Assembly (NCBI GenBank): GCA_034411955.1
Contig: DAOUMF010000044.1
Location: forward strand, 1-15,546
Length of the DNA stretch: 15,546 nucleotides
Direction of reading: 5' to 3'
Source: DAOUMF01 sp034411955
GTDB taxonomy: Bacteria > Chloroflexota > Dehalococcoidia > SM23-28-2 > RBG-16-64-32
The translations under genes were made by a program, and so were the position numbers. Below the pieces are notes generated by a model, which was given only the letters and a program-made list of their open reading frames with translations, searched no databases and was not told where the DNA came from. How positions within the stretch are numbered: the first letter of the stretch is position 1; each line of letters opens with the position of its first letter. Positions 6,167-12,486 of the stretch are shown in pieces.

Positions 6167-6739
6167 ATGGCGCGGCGGCCCGCCAAGTCCAAGCTCTACA
6201 CCCGCACGGGTGACCGGGGGGAGACGGCGCTGTTCGGCGGCGACCGCGTCCCCAAGGACCATCCTCGCGTTGAAGCATACGGCAGCGTCGACGAGCTCAA
6301 CTCGGCCCTCGCAGTCGCTGCCTCCTTCGTCCGACAGCGCCGCATTGCCGCCGCCCTCCAGTCGATCCAGAACGAGCTCCTAAACATCGGTTCCGAGCTG
6401 GCCGGCGAGACCGGCCCCAGGGCCGAGAAGGGTCGCACGTTCGTCGATCCCGAAGACAGGGTCGCCGACCTGGAGCGCCTCATCGACGAATACGACGCCA
6501 AACTGCCGCCCCTGCGCACATTCATCCTCCCATCCGGCTCCCAGGCGGGCGCTCTGCTCCACCTGGCCCGCAGCGTCTGCCGCCGCGCCGAGCGGGCCGT
6601 CGTCCGCCTCTCCCGCCAGGAGGACGTGAACCCCCACATCATCGTCTACCTCAACCGCCTGTCCGACCTCCTGTTCGTCCTTGCCCGCTACGTGAACAAG
6701 GCCGCGCGCAGGCCGGAGACCCCTTGGCGCAAAGGGTGA
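6167..6739 (+). CDS. ATP:cob(I)alamin adenosyltransferase, PduO type
   Basis: A 190-residue PduO/MMAB-type enzyme that transfers the adenosyl group of ATP to cob(I)alamin, making adenosylcobalamin in the cytoplasm. The N-terminal ATP-binding motif TRTGDRGETALFGG (12-25) is complete, followed by EAYGSVDELNS (36-46), the helix GSQAGALLHLARSVCRRAER (124-143) with the expected Arg residues, and YLNRLSDLLFVLARY (161-175). The protein is a five-helix-bundle trimer in characterised relatives. The ATG at 6167 starts next to the conserved motif; a GTG at 6140 would add nine residues and overlap the ATPase gene. Neither has a good SD (AGGG lies 16 nt before 6167), so the start is uncertain. As last gene of the cobalamin operon it converts imported corrinoid to the coenzyme that the riboswitch probably senses. 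Confidence 0.93.
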   Translation: MARRPAKSKLYTRTGDRGETALFGGDRVPKDHPRVEAYGSVDELNSALAVAASFVRQRRIAAALQSIQNELLNIGSELAGETGPRAEKGRTFVDPEDRVADLERLIDEYDAKLPPLRTFILPSGSQAGALLHLARSVCRRAERAVVRLSRQEDVNPHIIVYLNRLSDLLFVLARYVNKAARRPETPWRKG

Positions 6740-6801
6740 GGGGCGGGCCCCGACTCCCGCCGTGGCGCATGCTGGCGCCTCTGCGCTAAGCTAGCCCCTG
6801 T

Positions 6802-7506
6802 ATGATCCCCATAGGCGATAGCACCCGCCGCCGCGTCACTCCCTACGTCAACCTGGCGATCATCGCTGCCTGCGTCCTCGTCTTCCTGTACGAGCTCTCC
6901 CTCAACGCTTTCGAGGTCAACGATTTCTTCCGCGATTGGGGCGTCGTGCCCACTCAGCTCGTCGACTGGTGGGGCAGCCCCTCCGGCGTGGAGGAGCCGA
7001 GCACGGTGGTCACCGCCATGTTCATCCACGGGGGCTGGCTCCACCTCATCGGAAACATGCTCTACCTGTGGGTGTTCGGCGACAACGTGGAGGAGGCCAT
7101 GGGTCACGGCCGCTACCTCCTGTTCTATGTGCTGGCTGGCGCCGGCGCCGCCGCCCTCCAGGTGTACGTAGACCCGGACTCCCCCATCCCGATGGTGGGG
7201 GCCAGCGGGGCGATAGCGGGCGTGCTGGGCGCCTACCTGGTCCTGTACCCTCGGGCCACCATCGCCGTGCTCATCCCCTGGCTCTGGTTCTTCGGTGCCT
7301 TCCCCGTGCCCGCCGCCTTTCTCATCATCTTCTGGTTTCTCCTCCAGCTCCTCAGCGGCGTGGCCGCCCTGGGCACCGCCACCGGCGTCACCGAGGGCAT
7401 CGCCTTCTGGGCCCACGTGGGCGGCTTCGCCACCGGCCTCGTCCTGGTCTGGGTGCTTCGACGCTCGCCGCCCCGCCGTCCGCCGCCGCGGCCCGTGGTG
7501 TGGTGA
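6802..7506 (+). CDS. Rhomboid-family intramembrane serine protease
   Basis: A 234-residue six-helix membrane protein of the rhomboid family. It has the helix-2 motif HGGWLHLIGNMLYLW (76-90) with His81 and Asn85 for the oxyanion region, catalytic Ser135 in GASGAIAG (133-140), and catalytic His205 in AHVGGFATG, so the Ser-His dyad is intact. Between the second and third hydrophobic stretches lies the usual L1 loop region, including DWWGSPSG. The C-terminus is a short Pro/Arg-rich tail. Rhomboids cleave membrane-anchored substrates within the bilayer; the substrate here is unknown. There is no clear SD before the ATG at 6802. A TAAGCT box at 6787-6792, 9 nt upstream, would fit near-leaderless expression, but no -35 is seen. 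It is separated from the adenosyltransferase by about 62 bp and may still be read through. Confidence 0.93.
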   Translation: MIPIGDSTRRRVTPYVNLAIIAACVLVFLYELSLNAFEVNDFFRDWGVVPTQLVDWWGSPSGVEEPSTVVTAMFIHGGWLHLIGNMLYLWVFGDNVEEAMGHGRYLLFYVLAGAGAAALQVYVDPDSPIPMVGASGAIAGVLGAYLVLYPRATIAVLIPWLWFFGAFPVPAAFLIIFWFLLQLLSGVAALGTATGVTEGIAFWAHVGGFATGLVLVWVLRRSPPRRPPPRPVVW

Positions 7507-7566
7507 GGGGCGGCTACGAGATATGGCTCCCCGACACGCTACAATATCTTGGGAAAGGAGGTCCCC

Positions 7567-8598
7567 ATGGCCCTGATGCAGGCGCAGGAGATGACGTATA
7601 CGCAGGTCCAGCGGCTGTCCGCCTTAGGCGGAGACCGCTCCATCGCCTTCCTGTCCGTTAGCGCCCTTGAGGTTCACGGTCCCCATCTACCGCTGGGCAT
7701 GGACATGTTCGCCGCCCGCTGGATGGCCGAGGAGACCGCCCGTCGCTTCGCCGAAGCCCACCCGGACTGGACCGTAGTTCTCTACCCGCACATCCCGCTG
7801 GGCACCGATGAGCTGCCCCTGCCGGGCTCCGTGGACGGCACGCAGCAGACCGTATACCGGGCCCTCCTCGCCTATGGCGCCTCGCTCGCCCGGGCTGGCT
7901 TTGGCTACGCCGTGGTCACCAACGGCCACGGTGGCGCCCGGCACGCCGCCGCTGTGGAGGCCGCCTCCCGCGTCGCCAGCCGACGTCATGGAATCCGGAT
8001 GTTCTCACCGTCGATCGCTGTTCTCCACGGCATCGTCACCGGCGGCCGGCACCAGCAGATCGAGTCCAATCTGGGCCGCCCTCTGACCGAGGAGGAGCGC
8101 CAAGGCCTCCTCAACGGCGAGCACGCGGGCACTATGGAGACCTCGTTCGCCCTGGCAGAGCGTGCGGAGCAGGTGGAAGGGACCTACCGTGAGCTGAAGC
8201 AGATGGGCCCGCCGTCCTTCAAGCCGCTGGCCTACCTCGTTAGACTGCTGGCGCCTTTGTTCGTCGGCCGCTCCGGCCGTGTGCAGGAGATGTCGAATAG
8301 CCTGGCCGGGGGTGTGGGCTGGATCCTCAACGCCCGCTACGGCTACGGCGGCCCACCCGTGACCTACCAGGGCGACCCATCGGCCGCCTCCGCCGAGCTG
8401 GGCCACGCCATCCGCGAGACGATGGTCGAGGGCTGCTCGGAGTACGTCGAGAAGGTGACCGGGGGCGAGTTGGCTGCCGAGGAGGTGCGCTCCATCGCCT
8501 CGGATCCGGCCGTCATCCAGCCCGGCTTATGGCAGCGGCTCCTGTCGGCAGTGGTGATGGGTGCCGCGCGCCTCGTTGGAGCACTCGGGCGGGGGTAG
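7567..8598 (+). CDS. Creatininase-family amidohydrolase
   Basis: A 343-residue protein of the creatininase/MftE family, metal-dependent enzymes that cleave amide bonds in creatinine, formamide-type intermediates or peptides. Metal and active-site motifs are visible: EVHGPHLPLGMD (Glu35, His37, Asp46), TNGHGGARHA (118-127, with Ala where most members have Asn), and GEHAGTMETS (184-193, Glu185). Family members are usually about 240-270 residues. Here roughly 80 extra residues lie at the C-terminal side, with hydrophobic stretches near LAYLVRLLAPLFV and at the very end (LLSAVVMGAARLVGALG), suggesting membrane association. The ATG at 7567 has AAAGGAGGT directly upstream with about 4-5 nt spacing; an alternative TTG at 7549 lies before that SD and is rejected. 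A TACAAT box at 7540-7545 may be a -10. Substrate not predictable. Confidence 0.85.
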   Translation: MALMQAQEMTYTQVQRLSALGGDRSIAFLSVSALEVHGPHLPLGMDMFAARWMAEETARRFAEAHPDWTVVLYPHIPLGTDELPLPGSVDGTQQTVYRALLAYGASLARAGFGYAVVTNGHGGARHAAAVEAASRVASRRHGIRMFSPSIAVLHGIVTGGRHQQIESNLGRPLTEEERQGLLNGEHAGTMETSFALAERAEQVEGTYRELKQMGPPSFKPLAYLVRLLAPLFVGRSGRVQEMSNSLAGGVGWILNARYGYGGPPVTYQGDPSAASAELGHAIRETMVEGCSEYVEKVTGGELAAEEVRSIASDPAVIQPGLWQRLLSAVVMGAARLVGALGRG

Positions 8599-8614
8599 CC
8601 GGACCGCCCGCCCC

Positions 8615-9430
8615 CTACCGGAACTCCACCCGCGGCCACAGGCGGGACTCCAGCTCCGCCGCCACCGCCCCCGCCAGCGAGGCGCCGCCCCGGGACAGCA
8701 GTCGCTCCAGCAACGGCCGCCTGGGCCGTACGTACTGCAGCCGCCGGGGCGTCCGTCCCATCTCACTGGCCATGTCCAGCGCCGTGTCCCAGTCCCCCAG
8801 ATCGTCGATGAGCCCCATCTCCTTCGCCTTGGTCGCTGTGAACATCTCCCCGGTCGCGTACTCCCGCACCACCTCCGGCTTCAGCCGCCGCGACTTCGCT
8901 ACCGCATCCACAAACCATGCATAGAACTCGTCGGTCAGCGCCTGCACCTTCTTCTGCTCCTCGGCCGTCGGCTCCCGGAACGGCTGGAACATGTCCTTCA
9001 GGTGTCCCTCCTTGGTGATCACCACCTTCACTCCCAGGCGATCCATCAGCTCCTGTACCACCGGCTGTATGAAGATCACTCCGATGGAGCCCACCAGCGC
9101 TGTGGGCAGCGCCACCACCTTCGACGCCCCGCAGGCGATGAGGTAACCTCCGGACAGGCCGGCGCCGCGGATGAAGGCCACCGTCGGCTTGCGCGCCGAC
9201 AGGTTTCGCAGCGCCCGGTATATCGAATCCGCCACCGGCGCCGCGCCCCCCGGCGAGTCCACGTCCACCACGACCGAACGCACCCGCGGGTCCTGGGACA
9301 GCGCCGATATCGTGCGCACGTACTCGGGGCCGCGGATCACAGGCCCCAACGCTCCGTACAGCTCCAGCACGGCGATCCGTGGCCTGCCGACCGGTAGCCT
9401 GGGCAGGAGCATCGATAGCAGCCAGTTCAT
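8615..9430 (-). CDS. S49-family serine peptidase (SppA-like)
   Basis: A 271-residue short-form signal peptide peptidase A homologue. The N-terminal fold element IAVLELYGALG is followed by VVVDVDSPGG (53-62), then GAGLSGGYLIACGA with the nucleophile Ser93, LVGSIGV (112-118), and the general base Lys145 in EGHLKD. The 52-residue distance between Ser93 and Lys145 equals that of the Bacillus SppA dyad, which supports an active enzyme. It continues with TGEMFTATKAKEMGLID, the typical end of the domain. SppA peptidases degrade signal peptides remaining in the membrane. Only a short hydrophobic N-terminus (NWLLSMLLP) is present, so anchoring may be weak or peripheral. ATG 9430 has GGAGGAGG upstream. 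The gene is convergent with the creatininase gene, 16 bp between stops. Confidence 0.9.
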   Translation of the reverse strand: MNWLLSMLLPRLPVGRPRIAVLELYGALGPVIRGPEYVRTISALSQDPRVRSVVVDVDSPGGAAPVADSIYRALRNLSARKPTVAFIRGAGLSGGYLIACGASKVVALPTALVGSIGVIFIQPVVQELMDRLGVKVVITKEGHLKDMFQPFREPTAEEQKKVQALTDEFYAWFVDAVAKSRRLKPEVVREYATGEMFTATKAKEMGLIDDLGDWDTALDMASEMGRTPRRLQYVRPRRPLLERLLSRGGASLAGAVAAELESRLWPRVEFR

Positions 9431-9487
9431 CCTTTTCCTCCTCCAGCGGTCAGCGGCGACCTGCCGGCACGTTTCCGGCGGGCACCC

Positions 9488-9740
9488 TCAGACCAGGGCA
9501 TCCAGATGCCGCAGCGTCTCCTGGACGGACGGTATCTCCCACTGCTGCCGGCCCGGATAGGCGTAGCGCACCACGCCCTCCTCGTCCACGATGAACAACC
9601 CGGGCCGCTGTCCCAGGGAGACCAGGGCGCTCCTGACGACGTACTGGCGGAACACCCGCCGGTCCGGGTTGGCCAGGCAGGGGAAGGGGACGTCGTGGCG
9701 CTGGCGCGCCCACGGCGACGGTTTCGCTGGGCACCGGCAT
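9488..9740 (-). pseudogene. Peroxiredoxin/redoxin gene with internal deletion
   Basis: Two pieces of an AhpC/TSA-type redoxin gene lie in different frames. The 5' piece starts at ATG 9740 and reads MPVPSETVAVGAPAP, the standard lead-in of such proteins (normally followed by DFTL). The 3' piece, in another frame, reads RQRHDVPFPCLANPDRRVFR and ends QETLRHLDALV at the stop 9488-9490, containing the usual RPGLFIVDEEGVVRYAYPG strand pair. The middle, with the catalytic CxxC/TxxC region, is missing. The junction falls at 9696-9707, which is a tandem TGGCGC-TGGCGC, so the loss could be a slippage or short-homology deletion. A strong promoter (9751-9779) remains. As it stands, no functional peroxidase can be made; an assembly error is the alternative. 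Confidence 0.72.
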
Positions 9741-9750
9741 TGTGGGGATG

Positions 9751-9779
9751 ATTCTATGGCAGGGGGGCAGGCCCGTCAA
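9751..9779 (-). promoter_or_regulatory. Promoter of the broken redoxin gene, near-leaderless
   Basis: On the minus strand TTGACG (9779-9774), a 17-nt spacer and TAGAAT (9756-9751) match sigma70 at five of six positions each. The ATG at 9740 starts 10 nt after the -10 box, so the transcript should have only a few nucleotides before the start codon. There is no SD, consistent with leaderless translation. Confidence 0.65.
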
Positions 9780-9864
9780 ACGCTCGAGCAGTCCTCCTCC
9801 CTGCCTGCTGGCCCAAACAGCTCAGAGGTGGGCGCCATCGCGCGACATTTGCTCCTCCTCGTGT

Positions 9865-9900
9865 GCTATCATCTCCCCGTCGCCCCCGAGGGGAGATAGC
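9865..9900 (+). promoter_or_regulatory. Hairpin covering the SD of the ArsA-family gene
   Basis: GCTATC-ATC-TCCCC (9865-9878) can pair with GGGGAGATAGC (9890-9900), giving an 11-bp stem with a 3-nt bulge and an 11-nt loop. The right arm contains the SD GGGGAG (9890-9895), and the GTG start follows at 9903. If the transcript includes the left arm, the SD is hidden. The left arm also contains TATCAT (9867-9872), a possible -10 box; if that is used, the left arm is not transcribed. Confidence 0.4.
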
Positions 9901-9902
9901 GC

Positions 9903-11051
9903 GTGCGTATTATCGTCTTCACCGGGAGGGGCGGCGCCGGCGTCAGCACGCTGGCTGCCGCCACCGCAACCGCCATCGCTGGCGGCGGCACCAGGACGCT
10001 CGCCTTCGGGATCGGTCCCGGCCTCGCTGCCGCCTTCGCCGCTCCCCTACATCACCGGCCGACGCCCCTGGCCGCCGACCTCTGGGCCGCGGAGGCCGTG
10101 CCAGACCGCCACGACGCCCCGGGCCCCTTCCTGGCCTGGCTGCGCGACCTGTTCGCCTGGCGCGACATGGACGAGACCCTGGCCGATGACATCGCTGCCC
10201 TCCCGGGGCTGGTAGACCTCGCCCGCCTGCTGGCTCTGGAGGAACACCTCGATGACGGCGGCTTCGGTGCCGTCGTGGTAGACTGTCCGGCCCTTCGCCA
10301 CGCCCTGGACCTCCTGACCGCCCTGGACGCCGCTGCCCGCTCCTTGGATCGGATGTTCCCGCCCCGCGAGCCGACGGTGCTGGATCCCCTCCTGCGCGCC
10401 CTCGGCGGCTACCCCGCCAGTGGCGACGATGTCTATGAGGCCGGCCGTGACCTCCTCCTCCGTCTCGCCCGCCTCCGCCATGCGCTGGCCGACGCCGAGG
10501 GCGCGTCGGTGCGCCTGGTCCTCACCCCGGATCAACCCTCCCTCACGGAGGTCCAGGAGGCCGTCGCTGTTCTCAGCCTGTTTGCCTTTCCCGCGGACGC
10601 GGCGCTCTGCAACCGGCTGCTCCCGGAAGGTGCCGGGCCCTGGTTCGAGAGTCGCCGCCGCGACCAGCAGATGGCCCTGGGTCACATCGGCGATTCGCTG
10701 GCCCCTCTCCCCGTCCTTCCTGTCCCCCTGCGGCCCCGGGACGTCTCTGGCCTCTCGAACCTGGCGGCCCTGGCTCGCCTCGCCTATCAGAAGGCCGACC
10801 CGGCCGCTGTTTTCCATAGGGCGCTGGCGCAGGCGTTCTCCAGCAAGGACGGCGACTACGTGCTCAGCCTGGCCCTCCCCTTCGTTCGGCACGAGGAGCT
10901 CACCATCGAGCGCATGGATGGTGCCCTCATCGTGCACCTGAGGGAACGCAGCCGCACGTTCGACCTGCCACCAGAGGTGCGGGAGCTGGATGGCGTCTCC
11001 TCGGCTTTCGACGGTGATACCCTGCGGGTTACCTTCAGCCACCAGCCATGA
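9903..11051 (+). CDS. ArsA-family protein with degenerate P-loop and HSP20-like C-terminal domain
   Basis: A 382-residue protein with the ArsA/Get3 ATPase fold. Its N-terminus reads MRIIVFTGRGGAGVSTLAAA where relatives have GKGGVGKT. Both the signature lysine and the P-loop lysine are replaced (Arg9 and Val14). The switch II region reads VVVDCPALRHALDLL (124-138) instead of VVDTAPTGHTLRLL. Other parts are ordinary: PREPTVLDPLL, a beta strand RLVLTPDQPSLTEVQEAV (204-221), and CNRLLPEGAGPWFESRRRDQQ (236-256), the family's late motif. Residues about 318-382 (YVLSLALPF...LTIERMDGALIVHL...) match the HSP20-like domain attached to many bacterial ArsA proteins. ATP hydrolysis therefore seems unlikely, and a binding or scaffold role is possible. 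GTG 9903 follows GGGGAG. No arsenic genes lie nearby, so an arsenite role is not supported. Confidence 0.85.
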   Translation: MRIIVFTGRGGAGVSTLAAATATAIAGGGTRTLAFGIGPGLAAAFAAPLHHRPTPLAADLWAAEAVPDRHDAPGPFLAWLRDLFAWRDMDETLADDIAALPGLVDLARLLALEEHLDDGGFGAVVVDCPALRHALDLLTALDAAARSLDRMFPPREPTVLDPLLRALGGYPASGDDVYEAGRDLLLRLARLRHALADAEGASVRLVLTPDQPSLTEVQEAVAVLSLFAFPADAALCNRLLPEGAGPWFESRRRDQQMALGHIGDSLAPLPVLPVPLRPRDVSGLSNLAALARLAYQKADPAAVFHRALAQAFSSKDGDYVLSLALPFVRHEELTIERMDGALIVHLRERSRTFDLPPEVRELDGVSSAFDGDTLRVTFSHQP

Positions 11052-11075
11052 GCAGGCAACCGAGGAGAGAAAACG

Positions 11076-11117
11076 ATGACCCGCTACGGCATCCGCCGCA
11101 CGGAGATGGGCGCGTAG
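11076..11117 (+). other. Possible 13-codon micro-ORF or gene remnant
   Basis: An ATG at 11076 with GAGGAG upstream (good spacing) reads MTRYGIRRTEMGA and stops at 11115-11117, 25 bp after the ArsA-family stop. The SD is better than expected by chance, so this may be the start of a gene cut off by rearrangement at the junction with the convergent regulator gene. No similarity can be judged at this length. Confidence 0.25.
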
Positions 11118-11121
11118 GCGA

Positions 11122-11430
11122 TTAGGCGGGGGTGCCTGCCCTGCGCTCCTCCAGGATCCGGCGCAGCGCCGTTATCATCTGGGCGATGTTCAGATCGCCG
11201 TATACAGGGTAGCCGAACAGGGCGCCCTCGTTGATCGTGTAGATGTTGCGGCGGCCCACCCTCTTCTTCTCGATGAAGCCGCCTTCTTCCAGATCGCGAA
11301 CGATCTGGTACACGGCCCGCTCGGTGAGATCGGTGCCGCGGGCAATTTCGCGCAGCGTGGCGCGAGGGTTCTGGAAAAGGTGGGTCAGCACCAGTCCGTA
11401 GTTGCTCAGGAAGTTCCATCTTTTCGGCAT
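11122..11430 (-). CDS. Winged-helix transcriptional regulator
   Basis: A 102-residue single-domain DNA-binding protein. After WNFLSNYGLVLTHLFQNP (helix 1) comes the helix-turn-helix TLREIARGTDLTERAVYQIVRDLEEGGFI (25-53), then the wing EKKRVGRRNIYTIN (54-67). A short C-terminal helix (IAQMITALRRILEERR) probably gives dimerisation. It resembles the short MarR/ArsR-like regulators common in Chloroflexota and Actinobacteria; no metal-binding Cys motif or ligand domain is present. ATG 11430 has GGGAGA at 7 nt. It is divergent from the ECF sigma gene, with an operator-like palindrome at 11574-11599 in the shared region, so autoregulation or control of the sigma gene is a reasonable guess. Its target and signal are unknown. 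Confidence 0.85.
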   Translation of the reverse strand: MPKRWNFLSNYGLVLTHLFQNPRATLREIARGTDLTERAVYQIVRDLEEGGFIEKKRVGRRNIYTINEGALFGYPVYGDLNIAQMITALRRILEERRAGTPA

Positions 11431-11535
11431 AGCGCTATCTCCCGGGGCCGCCAGGGGGGGCCGATCCGCTTCCGCCCGCCCCTCGTGGGTCTCCCTTCCT
11501 GCTGTGTTTTTCCCGGATTATTGTCGTGCAGAGCC

Positions 11536-11565
11536 TTGACACCCTTAGAAGCACCACCTTATCCT
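11536..11565 (+). promoter_or_regulatory. Promoter candidate with perfect -35
   Basis: A perfect TTGACA (11536-11541), an 18-nt spacer and TATCCT (11560-11565) point toward the sigma gene. Predicted start near 11572 falls at the edge of the palindrome 11574-11599. The leader to the sigma ATG would be about 190 nt. Confidence 0.5.
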
Positions 11566-11573
11566 GACCTTGC

Positions 11574-11599
11574 CAATGTAGAATCAAGATTCTGCATTG
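11574..11599. promoter_or_regulatory. Operator-like 26-bp palindrome
   Basis: CAATGTAGAATC (11574-11585) and GATTCTGCATTG (11588-11599) are 12-bp inverted arms with a single mismatch, separated by AA. Size and symmetry suit a dimeric winged-helix regulator such as the one encoded at 11122-11430. It overlaps the predicted transcription start of the plus-strand promoter, a position typical for repression. Confidence 0.5.
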
Positions 11600-11657
11600 A
11601 TCCGCGAAACACCCAATATTCAGATGCTAATGTCCCGAACCCCAAAACTACTTTGAC

Positions 11658-11686
11658 TTGTTCGGATACATGATTCGAGTGATATT
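11658..11686 (+). promoter_or_regulatory. Weak second promoter candidate for the sigma gene
   Basis: TTGTTC (11658-11663), a 17-nt spacer and GATATT (11681-11686) give a partial sigma70 match about 70 nt upstream of the sigma factor ATG. An ECF-type autoregulatory promoter was looked for and not recognised. Confidence 0.3.
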
Positions 11687-11762
11687 ATGCACTTAACGAC
11701 GATGAATGTCTACCTCCCCGCCTAGCGAGCGCTAAGTCTTTTCGAGCACGCACCCCGATACG

Positions 11763-12335
11763 ATGCCAGCAATACCCAAGCTCTTCCGCTCCTCCCCCGC
11801 AGACAGCGTTGATCAGGCGGCCCGCCGCCTCGATCAGTTCGCCGAGAAGTACCAGCAGTTCTTCCCCCGCGTCTTCGCCTACGTCTACGGCCGCGTCCGC
11901 AACGTCCACGAGGCCGAGGACCTGGTCTCCGAGGTGTTTGAGCGAGCCTTCCTCAAGATGAGCTCTCTGCGCAGCGATGAGGCGTTCTCGACCTGGCTCT
12001 TCACCATCGCTCGCAACATAGTCACCAGCCACGCCCGCAAGCGCGGCCGCGAGTCGGCCGTCGATCCCGACATTCTGCGCTCCGTCGTCGCCACTAACGT
12101 CTCTGTTGAGAGCGAGGTCGTGATCCGCGAGGAGGTGGCGGCGGTCGTCGACCGTCTCAGACAATTCCCCCAGCGCGAGCAGGATATCGTCTCTCTGAAG
12201 TTTGACGCCGAGCTCACCAACCGCCAGATCGCCAGGATCATGAGCCTCAGCGAGGCCAACGTGCGAGTCATCCTCTTCCGCACCCTGCGAAAGCTGCGGG
12301 AGATGATGAAGTCAGACGGCGGCTCCAGCGAGTAG
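11763..12335 (+). CDS. ECF-type RNA polymerase sigma factor
   Basis: A 190-residue sigma70-family protein with regions 2 and 4 only, as in ECF sigma factors. Region 2 spans about 28-96 and includes EDLVSEVFERAFLKM (core binding) and STWLFTIARNIVTSHARKR (-10 recognition and melting). Region 4 spans about 126-182 with DRLRQFPQREQDIVSLKF and the helix-turn-helix NRQIARIMSLSEANVRVILFRTLRKLRE that reads the -35. No C-terminal extension is present. The ATG at 11763 lacks an SD, but an in-frame stop (TAA) lies close upstream and limits the choice. No anti-sigma factor gene is adjacent; the next gene is convergent. The divergent winged-helix regulator may control it. The signal and regulon are unknown. 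Confidence 0.92.
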   Translation: MPAIPKLFRSSPADSVDQAARRLDQFAEKYQQFFPRVFAYVYGRVRNVHEAEDLVSEVFERAFLKMSSLRSDEAFSTWLFTIARNIVTSHARKRGRESAVDPDILRSVVATNVSVESEVVIREEVAAVVDRLRQFPQREQDIVSLKFDAELTNRQIARIMSLSEANVRVILFRTLRKLREMMKSDGGSSE

Positions 12336-12342
12336 GCTCGGC

Positions 12343-12384
12343 CGTCGGGTCGCACGCGTCCGGTTGCCCCACCCCGACGTTTTT
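12343..12384 (+). terminator. Probable intrinsic terminator of the sigma gene
   Basis: CGTCGGG (12343-12349) pairs with CCCGACG (12373-12379), followed directly by five T (12380-12384). The loop is 23 nt, larger than usual. It starts 8 bp after the sigma factor stop codon. Confidence 0.5.
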
Positions 12385-12402
12385 CGTCCCACTTAGCCCG
12401 CC

Positions 12403-12439
12403 TCCGCCTGCGGCGGACAAGCTCTGAACTTCGTTCAGA
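12403..12439. repeat. Two adjacent palindromes in a convergent gap
   Basis: TCCGCC-TGC-GGCGGA (12403-12417) is followed closely by TCTGAAC-TTC-GTTCAGA (12423-12439), both perfect inverted repeats with 3-nt loops. They lie between the stops of the convergent sigma and CoA-transferase genes. They resemble dispersed intergenic palindromes seen across many environmental genomes and could also act as RNA 3' stabilisers. Confidence 0.45.
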
Positions 12440-12486
12440 CTTGGCCCCACCCCATGTAGGGGCACGTTTGGGTCGCCCGCACGTGC

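Larger units (their letters stand above)
11431..11762. other. Divergent regulatory region between regulator and sigma factor
   Basis: This 332-bp non-coding stretch is markedly richer in A/T than the rest of the window, especially 11500-11700. It holds a plus-strand promoter candidate (11536-11565), a 26-bp operator-like palindrome (11574-11599), a second weaker plus-strand promoter (11658-11686) and the SD of the minus-strand regulator. I recognised no known RNA family in it. Confidence 0.5.

Noticed and set aside
9450..9779. Intact 109-codon minus-strand gene
   Set aside because: After the first redoxin-like residues the frame turns into Pro/Arg-rich shadow sequence, while the redoxin C-terminus continues in another frame; it is better read as a deletion pseudogene.
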